Shown here piece by piece: positions 43,625-52,046 of a DNA stretch of 64,000 nt (position 1 is the first letter of the stretch; each line of letters begins with the position of its first letter). Origin of the DNA: Aeromonas finlandensis (lineage in GTDB: Bacteria; Pseudomonadota; Gammaproteobacteria; Enterobacterales; Aeromonadaceae); the NCBI RefSeq assembly GCF_000764645.1, contig NZ_JRGK01000269.1, positions 1 through 64,000 of the forward strand, in the 5' to 3' direction. The translations under genes were made by a program, and so were the position numbers. The notes under the pieces were generated by a model that saw only the letters and a list, made by a program, of their open reading frames with translations, did no database searches and was not told the DNA's origin.

Positions 43625-45052
43625 TTACCAGCTGCTCTGGCTGGCCGACTCCTGATTGGGTTTGAGGCCGAGGGGGACCGACTGGCGCTCCGCCAGCATG
43701 CGGATCTGCCCTTCAATCAGGCTGGCGCTGGGGCCCAGCACCAGTACCAGCTGGTGCTCGTTGAGCTGGATCCAGGAGAGGCAGCCCAGACCCAGCAGGC
43801 GGGATTGATCCACCAGCGAAATATCGCGTACCCGCAGGCTGAGGCGAGTGAGACAGACACTCATCGCTTGCAGGTTATCCATCCCGCCCAGCACCTTGAG
43901 ATACTGGATAGCCAGCATCTGCGGATCGGAAGGGGCGACGCTGGCAAGGCGCGGGTGTTCCACTGCGATGGGCTTGCTCGGCATGCTGAGGGGGGCACGC
44001 TCCAGCAGCTGATAGAACAGCAGGGTGTAGGCGACGAAGAACAGGATACCGACCGGAATGAGCCAGAAGCTGTGCTCGCCGGATTGATAGCTAAGTACCA
44101 GATCCAGCAGACCGGCGGAGAAGTAACTGCCCACCTTGATCCCCAGCCCGCTACAGACCGCCAGCGACAGCCCGGTCAGCAGGGCGTGGGCGAGAAACAG
44201 CCAGGGGGCGGTAAAGGCGAACAGAAACTCGATGGGCTCGGTGATGCCCACCAGTGCCGAGGTGAGCGCCAGGGTGAGTAGCAGCCCGCCCTGCGGCAGC
44301 CGCTGCATCCGCTGGCGGTGCAGCCAGATGGCAAAACAGGCGCCCGGCAGGCCGAACATGATGATGGGGTAGAGACCGGCCACATACCCTTCATGGAGCG
44401 GTTGGGCGGCGGCCAGCGCCTGCAGGTTGCTCTCGCCAAGGCCGATGACGCTACCCAATACCTGATGCAGTCCCAGCGGGATCAACAAGCGGTTGAGGGT
44501 GCCGTAGCAGAAGGCGCCAAACGGCGTGGTGAGCAGCTCGGAGGTGAGCAGGGTCAGCCCGCGCTCCAGTGGCGGCCACAGCAGCGAGAGGGGAATGGCG
44601 ATCAGCAGACAGGCCAAGGCCGAAACCAGCAGGCTGGGAAACTCCCCCTTGGCGATCTGCAGCCAGCGAGGCAGTGTTTGCTGGTGTACCCAGGGATAGA
44701 TGATGGCGGTGGTGAGCCCCGCCAACAGGCCGCAGATCATGTCGGCGTGCAGGTTGGGGGCCAGGGTATTGAAGGCGGTGCTGAGCAGCAGGAAGTTGAC
44801 CGCACCCGCCAGCGTCTGTCCGCCCAGCTCCTGCCGACTCAGGCCAAAGGCGATCGCCACCGCATAGATAAGCGGCATCTGGCTGAAGATCGCCTGACCG
44901 GTGAGGGAGAGCACCGCCAAATCGAGCACGTCGGGTTGCCCAAGCCGGTAGATCAACGCCGCCATCGGCAGGATGGAGACGGGCAGCAGCAGGGCATAAC
45001 CGAGCCGCTGCAGGGCTTGAGTAACGACTTGTCGAGTGGCTTTAACGGGCAT
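43625..45052 (-). CDS. PTS transporter EIICB of the glucose/N-acetylglucosamine family
   Basis: 475 residues from the ATG at 45052; a GTG at 45082 is the alternative, neither with a clear ribosome site. An EIIC membrane domain (1 to about 365) begins LQRLGYALLLPVSILPMAAL and has GITEPIEFLFAFTAPW. An EIIB domain (about 385-455) follows: LKVLGGMDNLQAMSVCLTRL, with the phospho-acceptor Cys in VCLTRL. The usual His-His pair of the EIIC substrate site (GLHH) is GLHQ here. No EIIA gene is adjacent, so phosphate would come from another EIIA. The sugar is unknown. It interrupts the panF-prmA neighbourhood. Confidence 0.85.
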   Translation of the reverse strand: MPVKATRQVVTQALQRLGYALLLPVSILPMAALIYRLGQPDVLDLAVLSLTGQAIFSQMPLIYAVAIAFGLSRQELGGQTLAGAVNFLLLSTAFNTLAPNLHADMICGLLAGLTTAIIYPWVHQQTLPRWLQIAKGEFPSLLVSALACLLIAIPLSLLWPPLERGLTLLTSELLTTPFGAFCYGTLNRLLIPLGLHQVLGSVIGLGESNLQALAAAQPLHEGYVAGLYPIIMFGLPGACFAIWLHRQRMQRLPQGGLLLTLALTSALVGITEPIEFLFAFTAPWLFLAHALLTGLSLAVCSGLGIKVGSYFSAGLLDLVLSYQSGEHSFWLIPVGILFFVAYTLLFYQLLERAPLSMPSKPIAVEHPRLASVAPSDPQMLAIQYLKVLGGMDNLQAMSVCLTRLSLRVRDISLVDQSRLLGLGCLSWIQLNEHQLVLVLGPSASLIEGQIRMLAERQSVPLGLKPNQESASQSSW

Positions 45053-45138
45053 ACAGCGGCTACTTTTTGTGACTTGGCGCACAGTTTAACCGGAAACCAC
45101 CCATTTGGGGATAGTTTTGGAACCCTTAATTTATCTTT

Positions 45139-46599
45139 TTAATATTTCTGCTCGAAAAGTTCCCGTACTTCCCGCGAGGGCGGCGCCGTCAGCAGGCTCA
45201 CCGTGATAAAGACCACCAGCGCCAGCGTGAGGCTCGGCACGATGGCGTGCAGCCCTGCCAGCTTGATCCCCCACTGACTCAGCACCCCATAGCTGACGAT
45301 GCCGCTGACCATGCTGGCTAGCGCGCCCGGGCCGTTGGCTCGTGACCAGTAGAGGCCGAGCACCAGCGGCCAGAGGAATACCGCCTGCAGGCCACCGAAG
45401 GCGAGCAGGTTGAGCCAGATGATCATCTCGGGCGGTTGCAGTGCCGCCAGCAGCACCAGGGTGCCGAGGATCAGGGTGCAGAGCAGGGAGAGGCGCGGAA
45501 TGCGCACTTCCAGCTTCTCCTGTTTCGGGCTGAGGTAGTTGAGGTAGAGATCCTTCACCAGAGTGGCGGAGGCCTGGATCAGCTGGGAGTCGATGGTGGA
45601 CATGATGGCCGCCATCGGTGCCGCCAAGAAAACCCCCGCCAGCCAGGGGGGCAGCACTTCCATCATTAGGGAGGGCATGATCTTGTCCGGGCTGTCCATG
45701 CCGGGCAGGATGGCGCGGCCAAGGGCGCCAGCCAGATGCATGCCGAACATCAGCAGGGCGCTGACCACGGTGCCGATCAGAATGCCGCGATGGAGCGCCT
45801 TGCTGTCGCGATAGCCAAAGCAGCGCAGCGCCGAGTGGGGCAGCCCCACCACCCCGACACAGACCAGGATCCAGAAGCTCAGCATAAAGGGCTGGGTCAG
45901 CATGTCATCGGCCCCCTGCGGGCTCACCAGCTTGGGATCGATCTCCCTGAGCTGGTGGATGAGGTTCGGCAGGCCGTCACCGGCGACCAAAATCCCCGCC
46001 AGCAAGGCGCCGGTGCCGATCAGCATGATAATCCCCTGCAGGGCATCGGTCATCACCACGGCACGGAAGCCGCCGATGATGGTGTAGAGCAGCACGCAGC
46101 TGGCAAACAGCATCAATCCCTGCTGGTAGGAGAGGCCGGTGGCGGTCTCCAGCAGGCGGGCGCCGCCGATAAACTGCACCACCATGGTGGCGATAAAGGC
46201 GAGGATGATGGTGACGGAGCCGAGGATCACCACCGCCTTGCTCTGATAGCGGGCCCACAGCATGTCGTTGATGGTCACCGCATTGACCCGGCGGGCGATG
46301 ATGGCGAACTTCTTGCCCAGTACCCCCAAGGTGAGCCAGACGGTGGGCAGCTGGATCATCGCCAGCAACACCCAGCCCAGACCAATCTTGTAGGCCGCCC
46401 CCGGCCCACCGATAAAGGAGGAGGCCGAGGTGTAGGTGGCTACCAGCGTCATCGCCAGCACCAGCCCGCCCATGCTGCGGTTGCCGATGAAGTACTCCTG
46501 CACGAAGTTGCCTTCCGCGCGATGGCGACTGGCCCAAAAACCGACCCCCAGCACCAGCACCAGATAGATGAAGAGCGGCAGCATCAGCTCAAGATTCAT
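45139..46599 (-). CDS. panF: Sodium/pantothenate symporter
   Basis: 486 residues (E. coli PanF 483), from the ATG at 46599 with AAGGAG seven bases upstream. It is a sodium:solute symporter with about 13 membrane helices. The family signature region includes FVQEYFIGNRSMGGLVLAMT, YTSASSFIGGPGAAYKIGLG, AAPMAAIMSTIDSQLIQASA. It imports pantothenate for CoA synthesis. It overlaps yhdT by 11 bases, as in E. coli where the pair is also adjacent. Confidence 0.97.
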   Translation of the reverse strand: MNLELMLPLFIYLVLVLGVGFWASRHRAEGNFVQEYFIGNRSMGGLVLAMTLVATYTSASSFIGGPGAAYKIGLGWVLLAMIQLPTVWLTLGVLGKKFAIIARRVNAVTINDMLWARYQSKAVVILGSVTIILAFIATMVVQFIGGARLLETATGLSYQQGLMLFASCVLLYTIIGGFRAVVMTDALQGIIMLIGTGALLAGILVAGDGLPNLIHQLREIDPKLVSPQGADDMLTQPFMLSFWILVCVGVVGLPHSALRCFGYRDSKALHRGILIGTVVSALLMFGMHLAGALGRAILPGMDSPDKIMPSLMMEVLPPWLAGVFLAAPMAAIMSTIDSQLIQASATLVKDLYLNYLSPKQEKLEVRIPRLSLLCTLILGTLVLLAALQPPEMIIWLNLLAFGGLQAVFLWPLVLGLYWSRANGPGALASMVSGIVSYGVLSQWGIKLAGLHAIVPSLTLALVVFITVSLLTAPPSREVRELFEQKY

Positions 46600-46852
46600 G
46601 GGATGACTCCTTGCCGGAAGGGGTGTGGGTATCGAGGGGGATCTCCACAAACAGCCGGTTCACCATCAGCGCGCAGAGCAGAATGAACAGCAGTGGCATC
46701 ACCATGCAGCTGAGCAGGAACCACAGTGGCAGCCCCCACAGCTCCAGCTGGAGCGGGATAAAATAGGCGGTGCCATACCAGGCAAAGAAGTAGAGCAGGG
46801 TCAGCAGCAGGCAGAAAACTGCTTCCCGGCGGGCGAGAGCAAAACGGTTCAC
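46589..46852 (-). CDS. yhdT: YhdT family small membrane protein
   Basis: 87 residues from a GTG at 46852, chosen because GGAGG lies upstream and because the N-terminus then aligns with E. coli YhdT (80 residues, ARREA/AHKEA block). Two membrane helices: LLTLLYFFAWYGTAYFI and LWFLLSCMVMPLLFILLCAL. Ends with the family's RLFVEIPL block. Always found before panF; function not established. Translationally coupled to panF by overlap. Confidence 0.93.
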   Translation of the reverse strand: MNRFALARREAVFCLLLTLLYFFAWYGTAYFIPLQLELWGLPLWFLLSCMVMPLLFILLCALMVNRLFVEIPLDTHTPSGKESSHES

Positions 46853-46890
46853 CTTGGCCTCCGACAAATTTGGGGGCGCAAGGATAACAA

Positions 46891-46919
46891 AAAAGGGCCA
46901 TGTCGCCATGGCCCTTTTT
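46891..46919. terminator. accBC terminator (bidirectional)
   Basis: AAAAGGGCCATG-TCGC/GACA-CATGGCCCTTTTT, a stem of 9-13 bp with T-tracts on both strands. It separates accBC from yhdT-panF, which therefore has its own promoter. Confidence 0.88.
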
Positions 46920-47014
46920 CAGCAGAGGCTTCTTGCGAAGCCGCCTCCCGGCTGGATTGCAGATGAACAGCTGGCTGCTATCTGGCCGGAAGTGATTGTT
47001 CTGCTTGCGAGATC

Positions 47015-48355
47015 TTACAGACCCAACTTCTTGTGCAGATAGTGGATATTGGTGCCACCGTGCTGGAAGTTTTCGTCTTTCATGATCTCTTTTTGCAACG
47101 GTACGTTGGTCTTGATCCCTTCCACCACCAGCTCGTCCAGCGCATGGCGCATGCGGGCGATGGCAATGTCACGATTCTCGCCGTAGCAGATCAGCTTGCC
47201 GATCATCGAATCGTAGTGGGGCGGTACCTTGTAACCGGCATAGATGTGGGAGTCCCAACGCACGCCCAGACCACCCGGCGCGTGGAAGCGCTGCACCAGA
47301 CCCGGAGAGGGCATGAAGGTGGCCGGATCTTCGGCGTTGATCCGGCACTCGATGGCATGGCCACGGATGCGGATATCCTGCTGGGTGATCGACAGGGGCT
47401 GACCGGCGGCGATGCGCAGCTGCTCCTTAATCAGGTCGATACCGGTAACCATCTCGGTAACCGGATGCTCAACCTGGATACGGGTGTTCATTTCGATGAA
47501 ATAGAACTCGCCGTTCTCGTACAGGAACTCGAACGTACCCGCACCGCGGTAGCCGATCTCGATACAGGCGCGAACGCAGCGCTCGCCGATGAACTTGCGC
47601 ATCTCGGCGGTGATGCCCGGTGCCGGTGCCTCTTCCACCACTTTCTGGTGGCGACGCTGCATGGAGCAGTCACGCTCGCCCAGATAGAGGGCGTTGCCCT
47701 GGCCGTCTGCCAACACCTGAATTTCGATGTGGCGCGGGTTTTCCAGGTACTTCTCCATGTAGACCATGTCGTTCTTGAAGAACTGGCCTGCTTCGGATTT
47801 GGTCAGGGCGATGGCGCCCGCCAGTTCCGCTTCATTGCGCACCACGCGCATACCGCGACCACCACCGCCACCGGCGGCCTTGATGATCACCGGATAGCCG
47901 ATGCGTTTGGCAATGGCGGCGTTGTGCTTGGCGTCGTTGTCGACCGGGCCGTCAGAGCCCGGAACGCACGGTACGCCCGCTTTCTTCATCGCTTCGATGG
48001 CGGAGACCTTGTCACCCATCAGGCGAATGGTCTCGGCGCGCGGGCCGATGAAGATGAAGCCGGATTTTTCGACTACTTCGGCGAAATCGGCGTTCTCGGA
48101 GAGGAAGCCGTAACCCGGGTGGATGGCCACGGCACCGGTCACCTCGGCGGCGGCGATGATCGCCGGGACGTTGAGGTAGGAGTCGGTACTGGCTGGTTTG
48201 CCGATACAGATGGATTCGTCGGCCAGCAGCACATGTTTGAGCTCCCGGTCGGCGGTGGAGTGAACGGCCACTGTCTTGATCCCGAGCTCTTTACAAGCGC
48301 GCAGGATCCGCAGGGCAATTTCACCGCGGTTGGCGATGACTACTTTGTCCAACAT
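47015..48355 (-). CDS. accC: Biotin carboxylase subunit of acetyl-CoA carboxylase
   Basis: 446 residues (E. coli 449). It carboxylates biotin on AccB using ATP and bicarbonate, the first step of fatty acid synthesis. ATP-grasp motifs: [18 protein letters not shown] (Gly-rich loop), [16 protein letters not shown], and [20 protein letters not shown] with the catalytic Glu and Arg. Fifteen bases separate it from accB upstream, in the standard accBC operon. Confidence 0.98.
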   Translation of the reverse strand: MLDKVVIANRGEIALRILRACKELGIKTVAVHSTADRELKHVLLADESICIGKPASTDSYLNVPAIIAAAEVTGAVAIHPGYGFLSENADFAEVVEKSGFIFIGPRAETIRLMGDKVSAIEAMKKAGVPCVPGSDGPVDNDAKHNAAIAKRIGYPVIIKAAGGGGGRGMRVVRNEAELAGAIALTKSEAGQFFKNDMVYMEKYLENPRHIEIQVLADGQGNALYLGERDCSMQRRHQKVVEEAPAPGITAEMRKFIGERCVRACIEIGYRGAGTFEFLYENGEFYFIEMNTRIQVEHPVTEMVTGIDLIKEQLRIAAGQPLSITQQDIRIRGHAIECRINAEDPATFMPSPGLVQRFHAPGGLGVRWDSHIYAGYKVPPHYDSMIGKLICYGENRDIAIARMRHALDELVVEGIKTNVPLQKEIMKDENFQHGGTNIHYLHKKLGL

Positions 48356-48370
48356 GGGTGGCGATTTCCC

Positions 48371-48823
48371 TTATTCGATGATGAACAGCGGCTCGTCAAA
48401 TTCGACGGCCTGACCATTTTCAACCAGGATCGCTTTGATCACACCGGCCTTGTCAGACTCGATTTGGTTCATCATTTTCATGGCTTCGACGATGCACAGG
48501 GTGTCACCGACATTGACTTGCTGACCCACTTCCGCGAACGGCTTGGCATCCGGGCTGGAGGAGCGGTAGAAGGAGCCAACCATCGGGGAGCGCATCAGGT
48601 GACCGCTCGGGGTGGCATCAGCGGCCGGTGTGGCGGCAACCGGGGCGGCAGCGGCAGCAACCGGAGCGGCTTGCTGCATCATCATCTGCGGCATGGCGGT
48701 GGTCACCTGACCGGAGAAGTTGCGGCTGATGCGAACGGACTCTTCACCTTCGGAGATCTCCAGTTCGGCGATGCCGGACTCTTCAACCAGTTCAATCAGC
48801 TTCTTGATTTTGCGGATATCCAT
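48371..48823 (-). CDS. accB: Biotin carboxyl carrier protein of acetyl-CoA carboxylase
   Basis: 150 residues from the ATG at 48823 ([20 protein letters not shown]), which aligns exactly with E. coli AccB; an ATG two codons upstream is not used. An Ala/Pro-rich linker (about 45-75, [16 protein letters not shown]) joins the N-terminus to the biotinyl domain. The biotinylated Lys is in [15 protein letters not shown] (AMKM motif). It carries carboxybiotin from AccC to AccAD. Confidence 0.98.
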   Translation of the reverse strand: MDIRKIKKLIELVEESGIAELEISEGEESVRISRNFSGQVTTAMPQMMMQQAAPVAAAAAPVAATPAADATPSGHLMRSPMVGSFYRSSSPDAKPFAEVGQQVNVGDTLCIVEAMKMMNQIESDKAGVIKAILVENGQAVEFDEPLFIIE

Positions 48824-48859
48824 TAGCATTCTCTTTCTTCTTTATCTGATCAGTGATTA

Positions 48860-49309
48860 TCAAGCCGCGCGCAGATGGTGCACGGCCGCGGTTAAAGCGA
48901 ATTGGTAGCCATCGGCCCCCAGACCACAAATGACCCCTTTGGCGACATCAGACAGATAGGAGTGATGACGGAACGGCTCCCTGGCATGGACGTTTGACAG
49001 GTGAACCTCGATAAAAGGGATGGCAACCCCCAGCAGCGCATCGCGAATGGCGACACTGGTGTGGGTGAAGGCGGCTGGATTGATGATGATAAAATCCACC
49101 TGGCCCATGGCCTGATGGATGCGGCTGACCAACTCATGTTCGGCGTTGGATTGCAGATGTTCCAGAGTGACACCGAGTTCGCTGGCGTTAAGCTTCAGAT
49201 CGGCGACGATCTCATCGAGCGTCGTGCTGCCGTAGATACCCGGTTCCCGTTTGCCCAGCAGATTCAGGTTTGGTCCGTTGAGCAGGAGAATTCGGTGATT
49301 TTGCGACAT
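48860..49309 (-). CDS. aroQ: Type II 3-dehydroquinate dehydratase
   Basis: 149 residues. It converts 3-dehydroquinate to 3-dehydroshikimate in the shikimate pathway. Family motifs: [19 protein letters not shown] with the catalytic Tyr and Arg on the lid loop, [19 protein letters not shown] with the catalytic Asn and the FTHTS stretch, and [20 protein letters not shown] with the catalytic His. Directly upstream of accB, the arrangement found in many gammaproteobacteria. GAGGATGTACTCAAT precedes the ATG. Confidence 0.97.
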   Translation of the reverse strand: MSQNHRILLLNGPNLNLLGKREPGIYGSTTLDEIVADLKLNASELGVTLEHLQSNAEHELVSRIHQAMGQVDFIIINPAAFTHTSVAIRDALLGVAIPFIEVHLSNVHAREPFRHHSYLSDVAKGVICGLGADGYQFALTAAVHHLRAA

Positions 49310-49386
49310 ATTGAGTACATCCTCGATGATAATGCTGCTATCTATCAGCTATCTTGTGGACTACCAGAAATCTAGCCATTTTCTGC

Positions 49387-49419
49387 GCAAATCGGTGTGC
49401 CCTGGCACACAGATTTCGC
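49387..49419. other. Long imperfect dyad in the aroQ-accBC leader region
   Basis: AAATC-G-GTGTGCC-CT-GGCACAC-A-GATTT forms a stem of 12 pairs with one mismatch, extended by GC/GC beyond a bulge. It lies about 80-110 bases upstream of aroQ in an AT-rich stretch likely to hold the operon promoter. There is no T-tract, so it is an operator or mRNA leader hairpin rather than a terminator. Confidence 0.45.
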
Positions 49420-49550
49420 AATTATATTGATTTCGTGAAAATTAGCAGCATTTTACTGGTCTAATCTCTACATCTGGCTATTTATTGCGCGTTTCGGTCT
49501 GCGCGACTTCGCCGCTGCCGCCCTGCTCTTTGCGGGCAGATTAGAAACGA

Positions 49551-49575
49551 CAAAGCCGGCGCAGGGCCGGCTTTG
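49551..49575 (-). terminator. acs terminator
   Basis: CAAAGCCGGC-N5-GCCGGCTTTG, a perfect 10-bp stem 23 bases after the acs stop. The minus strand continues TCGTTTCT. Confidence 0.82.
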
Positions 49576-49597
49576 TTGAGCAACAAACGAAGCGGGA

Positions 49598-51544
49598 TCA
49601 GGCTGCTTCCGACTTCTCGCGAATGAGTTTGTCCACCACACCCGGATCCGCCAGGGTGGAGATATCCCCCAGACTGTCGGTCTCGCCGGTGGCGATTTTG
49701 CGCAAGATCCGACGCATGATCTTGCCGGAACGGGTCTTCGGCAGCCCCTCCGCCCAGTGAATGACATCCGGCGTGGCGATGGCACCAATCTCCTTGCGCA
49801 CCCACTCCTTCACCTCTTTGTGCAGCTCGCGGCTCGGCTCTTCCCCGGCGATCAGGGTGACATAGGCGTAGATGCCCTGACCCTTGATCTCGTGAGGAAC
49901 CCCCACCACCGCCGCTTCGGCGATCTTGGGATGGGCTACCAGCGCCGATTCAATTTCGGCGGTCCCCATACGGTGGCCAGAGACGTTCAGTACATCATCC
50001 ACCCGACCGGTGATCCAGTAGTAGCCATCGGCATCGCGACGGGCACCGTCGCCAGTGAAGTAACGGCCGGGGAAGGTGGAGAAGTAGGTCTGCTCGAAGC
50101 GCTCGTGATCGCCGAACACGGTGCGCATCTGACCCGGCCAGGAGTCGGTGATCACCAGATTGCCCTCGGTGGCCCCCTCCAGCGGCTCGCCCATGTTGTC
50201 CACCAGCGCCGGTTGTACCCCGAAGAAGGGGCGGGTAGCCGAACCCGGTTTCAGGTCGGTGACGCCGGGTAGCGGTGTAATGAGGATGCCGCCGGTCTCG
50301 GTTTGCCACCAGGTATCGACGATGGGGCTGCGTTCGTCGCCAATGGTGCGGTAGTACCACTCCCAGGCTTCCGGGTTGATGGGTTCACCCACCGAGCCCA
50401 TGATGCGCAGGCTTTGGCGCGAGGTACCGGTCACGGCCTCGGTGCCCTTGGCCATCAGGGCGCGGATGGCGGTGGGGGCGGTATAGAGGATGGTGACCTG
50501 GTGTTTGTCCACCACCTGACTCATGCGGTTGGTGGCCGGGTAGTTTGGCACCCCTTCGAACATGATGGTGGTAGCACCGTTGGCGAGCGGCCCATAGACC
50601 AGATAGGAGTGACCGGTGACCCAACCGACGTCGGCGGTACACCAGTAGATATCCTGCTCGTGGTAGTCGAACACATATTTGAAGGTGAGTGTGGCGTAGA
50701 CCAGATAACCGCCGGTGGTGTGCAGCACCCCTTTGGGTTTGCCAGTGGAGCCGGAGGTATAGAGGATAAAGAGCGGATCTTCGGCGTTCATCGCCTCGGG
50801 CGGGCAGTCGCTGCTGACGGCGGCGGTCGCTTCGTGCCACCAGATGTCGCGGTGGTTGTGCCAGGCGACATTGCCGCCGGTGCGCTTGAGCACGATCACC
50901 TTGTTGACCTGGGTATCCGGGTTGGTGAGCGCTTCATCCACATTCTTCTTGAGCGGTACCGGACGGCCGCCACGCAGTCCCTCGTCGGCGGTGATCACGA
51001 TACGGGAACCGGAGTCGATGATGCGCCCGGCCAGCGCTTCCGGCGAGAAGCCGCCAAAGACGATGCTGTGTACCGCGCCGATGCGGGTACAGGCCAGCAT
51101 GGCGATGGCGGCTTCGGGCACCATGGGCATATAGAGGCAGACCACGTCACCGCGGTGAACCCCTTGTGCTTTCAAGACGTTGGCAAACTTGCACACTTCG
51201 CTGTGCAGCTCGCGGTAAGTGAGTTTGCGATCTTCAGCGGGGTTGTCCCCTTCCCAGATGATGGCGACCTTGTCACCCCGTTCGGCGAGATGGCGATCGA
51301 GACAGTTGGCCGAGACGTTGAGCTGACCATCTTCAAACCATTTGATGGAGACATGGCCCGGATCGTAGGAGGTGTTCTTGACCTTGCTATAGGGCTTTAT
51401 CCAGTCGAGGATTTTTCCCTGTTCTCCCCAGAAGGCGTCCGGATTGTCGATGGAGGCCTGATACATGGCCTCGTACCCGGCCTTGTCCAGCAGGGCGCTG
51501 TCGCTGATATGGGATTTGACCGGGTAGACCTTGCTCTCGCTCAT
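49598..51544 (-). CDS. acs: Acetyl-CoA synthetase
   Basis: 648 residues (E. coli Acs 652). It activates acetate to acetyl-CoA via acetyl-AMP. AMP-binding motifs: [20 protein letters not shown] (P-loop type A3), [32 protein letters not shown], and near the end [17 protein letters not shown], whose Lys is the acetylation-controlled catalytic residue. AAGGAG lies seven bases before the ATG. Monocistronic. Confidence 0.98.
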   Translation of the reverse strand: MSESKVYPVKSHISDSALLDKAGYEAMYQASIDNPDAFWGEQGKILDWIKPYSKVKNTSYDPGHVSIKWFEDGQLNVSANCLDRHLAERGDKVAIIWEGDNPAEDRKLTYRELHSEVCKFANVLKAQGVHRGDVVCLYMPMVPEAAIAMLACTRIGAVHSIVFGGFSPEALAGRIIDSGSRIVITADEGLRGGRPVPLKKNVDEALTNPDTQVNKVIVLKRTGGNVAWHNHRDIWWHEATAAVSSDCPPEAMNAEDPLFILYTSGSTGKPKGVLHTTGGYLVYATLTFKYVFDYHEQDIYWCTADVGWVTGHSYLVYGPLANGATTIMFEGVPNYPATNRMSQVVDKHQVTILYTAPTAIRALMAKGTEAVTGTSRQSLRIMGSVGEPINPEAWEWYYRTIGDERSPIVDTWWQTETGGILITPLPGVTDLKPGSATRPFFGVQPALVDNMGEPLEGATEGNLVITDSWPGQMRTVFGDHERFEQTYFSTFPGRYFTGDGARRDADGYYWITGRVDDVLNVSGHRMGTAEIESALVAHPKIAEAAVVGVPHEIKGQGIYAYVTLIAGEEPSRELHKEVKEWVRKEIGAIATPDVIHWAEGLPKTRSGKIMRRILRKIATGETDSLGDISTLADPGVVDKLIREKSEAA

Positions 51545-51713
51545 CTGTCACTCCTTTGAATAGATCTTTTAATGGTTTCTTAACAACTTATACCTTTGGT
51601 GGCGGGGGGCAATTAGACTTTTGGATAGGCGGCAACAGTTGGTTACAGGGTAAGGAGTGACAATTAATCGGCGAGTGGGTAAAAGGGGGCATGTTGATTA
51701 ATTGGAGGTCATG

Positions 51714-51992
51714 ATGTTTTCTCTGTTGCTCTGTACATCTCTCTGGCAGTTTGATGCGCCAGTTCCTGCTGGTGAACCTCTGAAAGAGTTTGCGATCACT
51801 CATCAGGAAGCTACCCCCGCGCTGCGGGATCAGGTTGCCGATCAGCTTGGTCATGCATGGCAGGCCAAAGAGCCCGGTACCAGACTTACCTTCAGCGAGC
51901 CAGCCCCCCGTTATGCTGGCGAATCACCGCTGACGCGAATGCTCAATGACCGTGATGATGGCTGGGAATCCCGTTTGCAGATTGAGTGGTAA
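51714..51992 (+). CDS. Small protein of an unrecognised paralogous family (copy 1)
   Basis: 92 residues from the ATG at 51714, with GGAGG five bases upstream (an ATG at 51711 is equally usable). A short hydrophobic start (MFSLLLCTSLWQFDAPV) could be a weak signal peptide or anchor. The rest is polar. It is clearly related to the protein at 54761-55033: WQFDAPV/WQFEAPV, ALRDQVADQL/ATREQVVDSL and RYAGESPLTRMLNDRD/RYQGDDPLSRYLNERD align in order. The two genes bracket the PAS-GGDEF-EAL gene. I do not recognise the family. The shared pattern, with conservative changes, argues that both are real proteins. Confidence 0.7.
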   Translation: MFSLLLCTSLWQFDAPVPAGEPLKEFAITHQEATPALRDQVADQLGHAWQAKEPGTRLTFSEPAPRYAGESPLTRMLNDRDDGWESRLQIEW

Positions 51993-52046
51993 TCCGGTCG
52001 GTAGCCAGGAGGCGGATGCCTCCCGGCTGGTGATGATTGCCAACCG

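Noticed and set aside
47033-48826. 597-codon plus-strand frame opposite accC and accB
   Set aside because: It runs across two real genes and their gap in antisense; shadow of codon bias.
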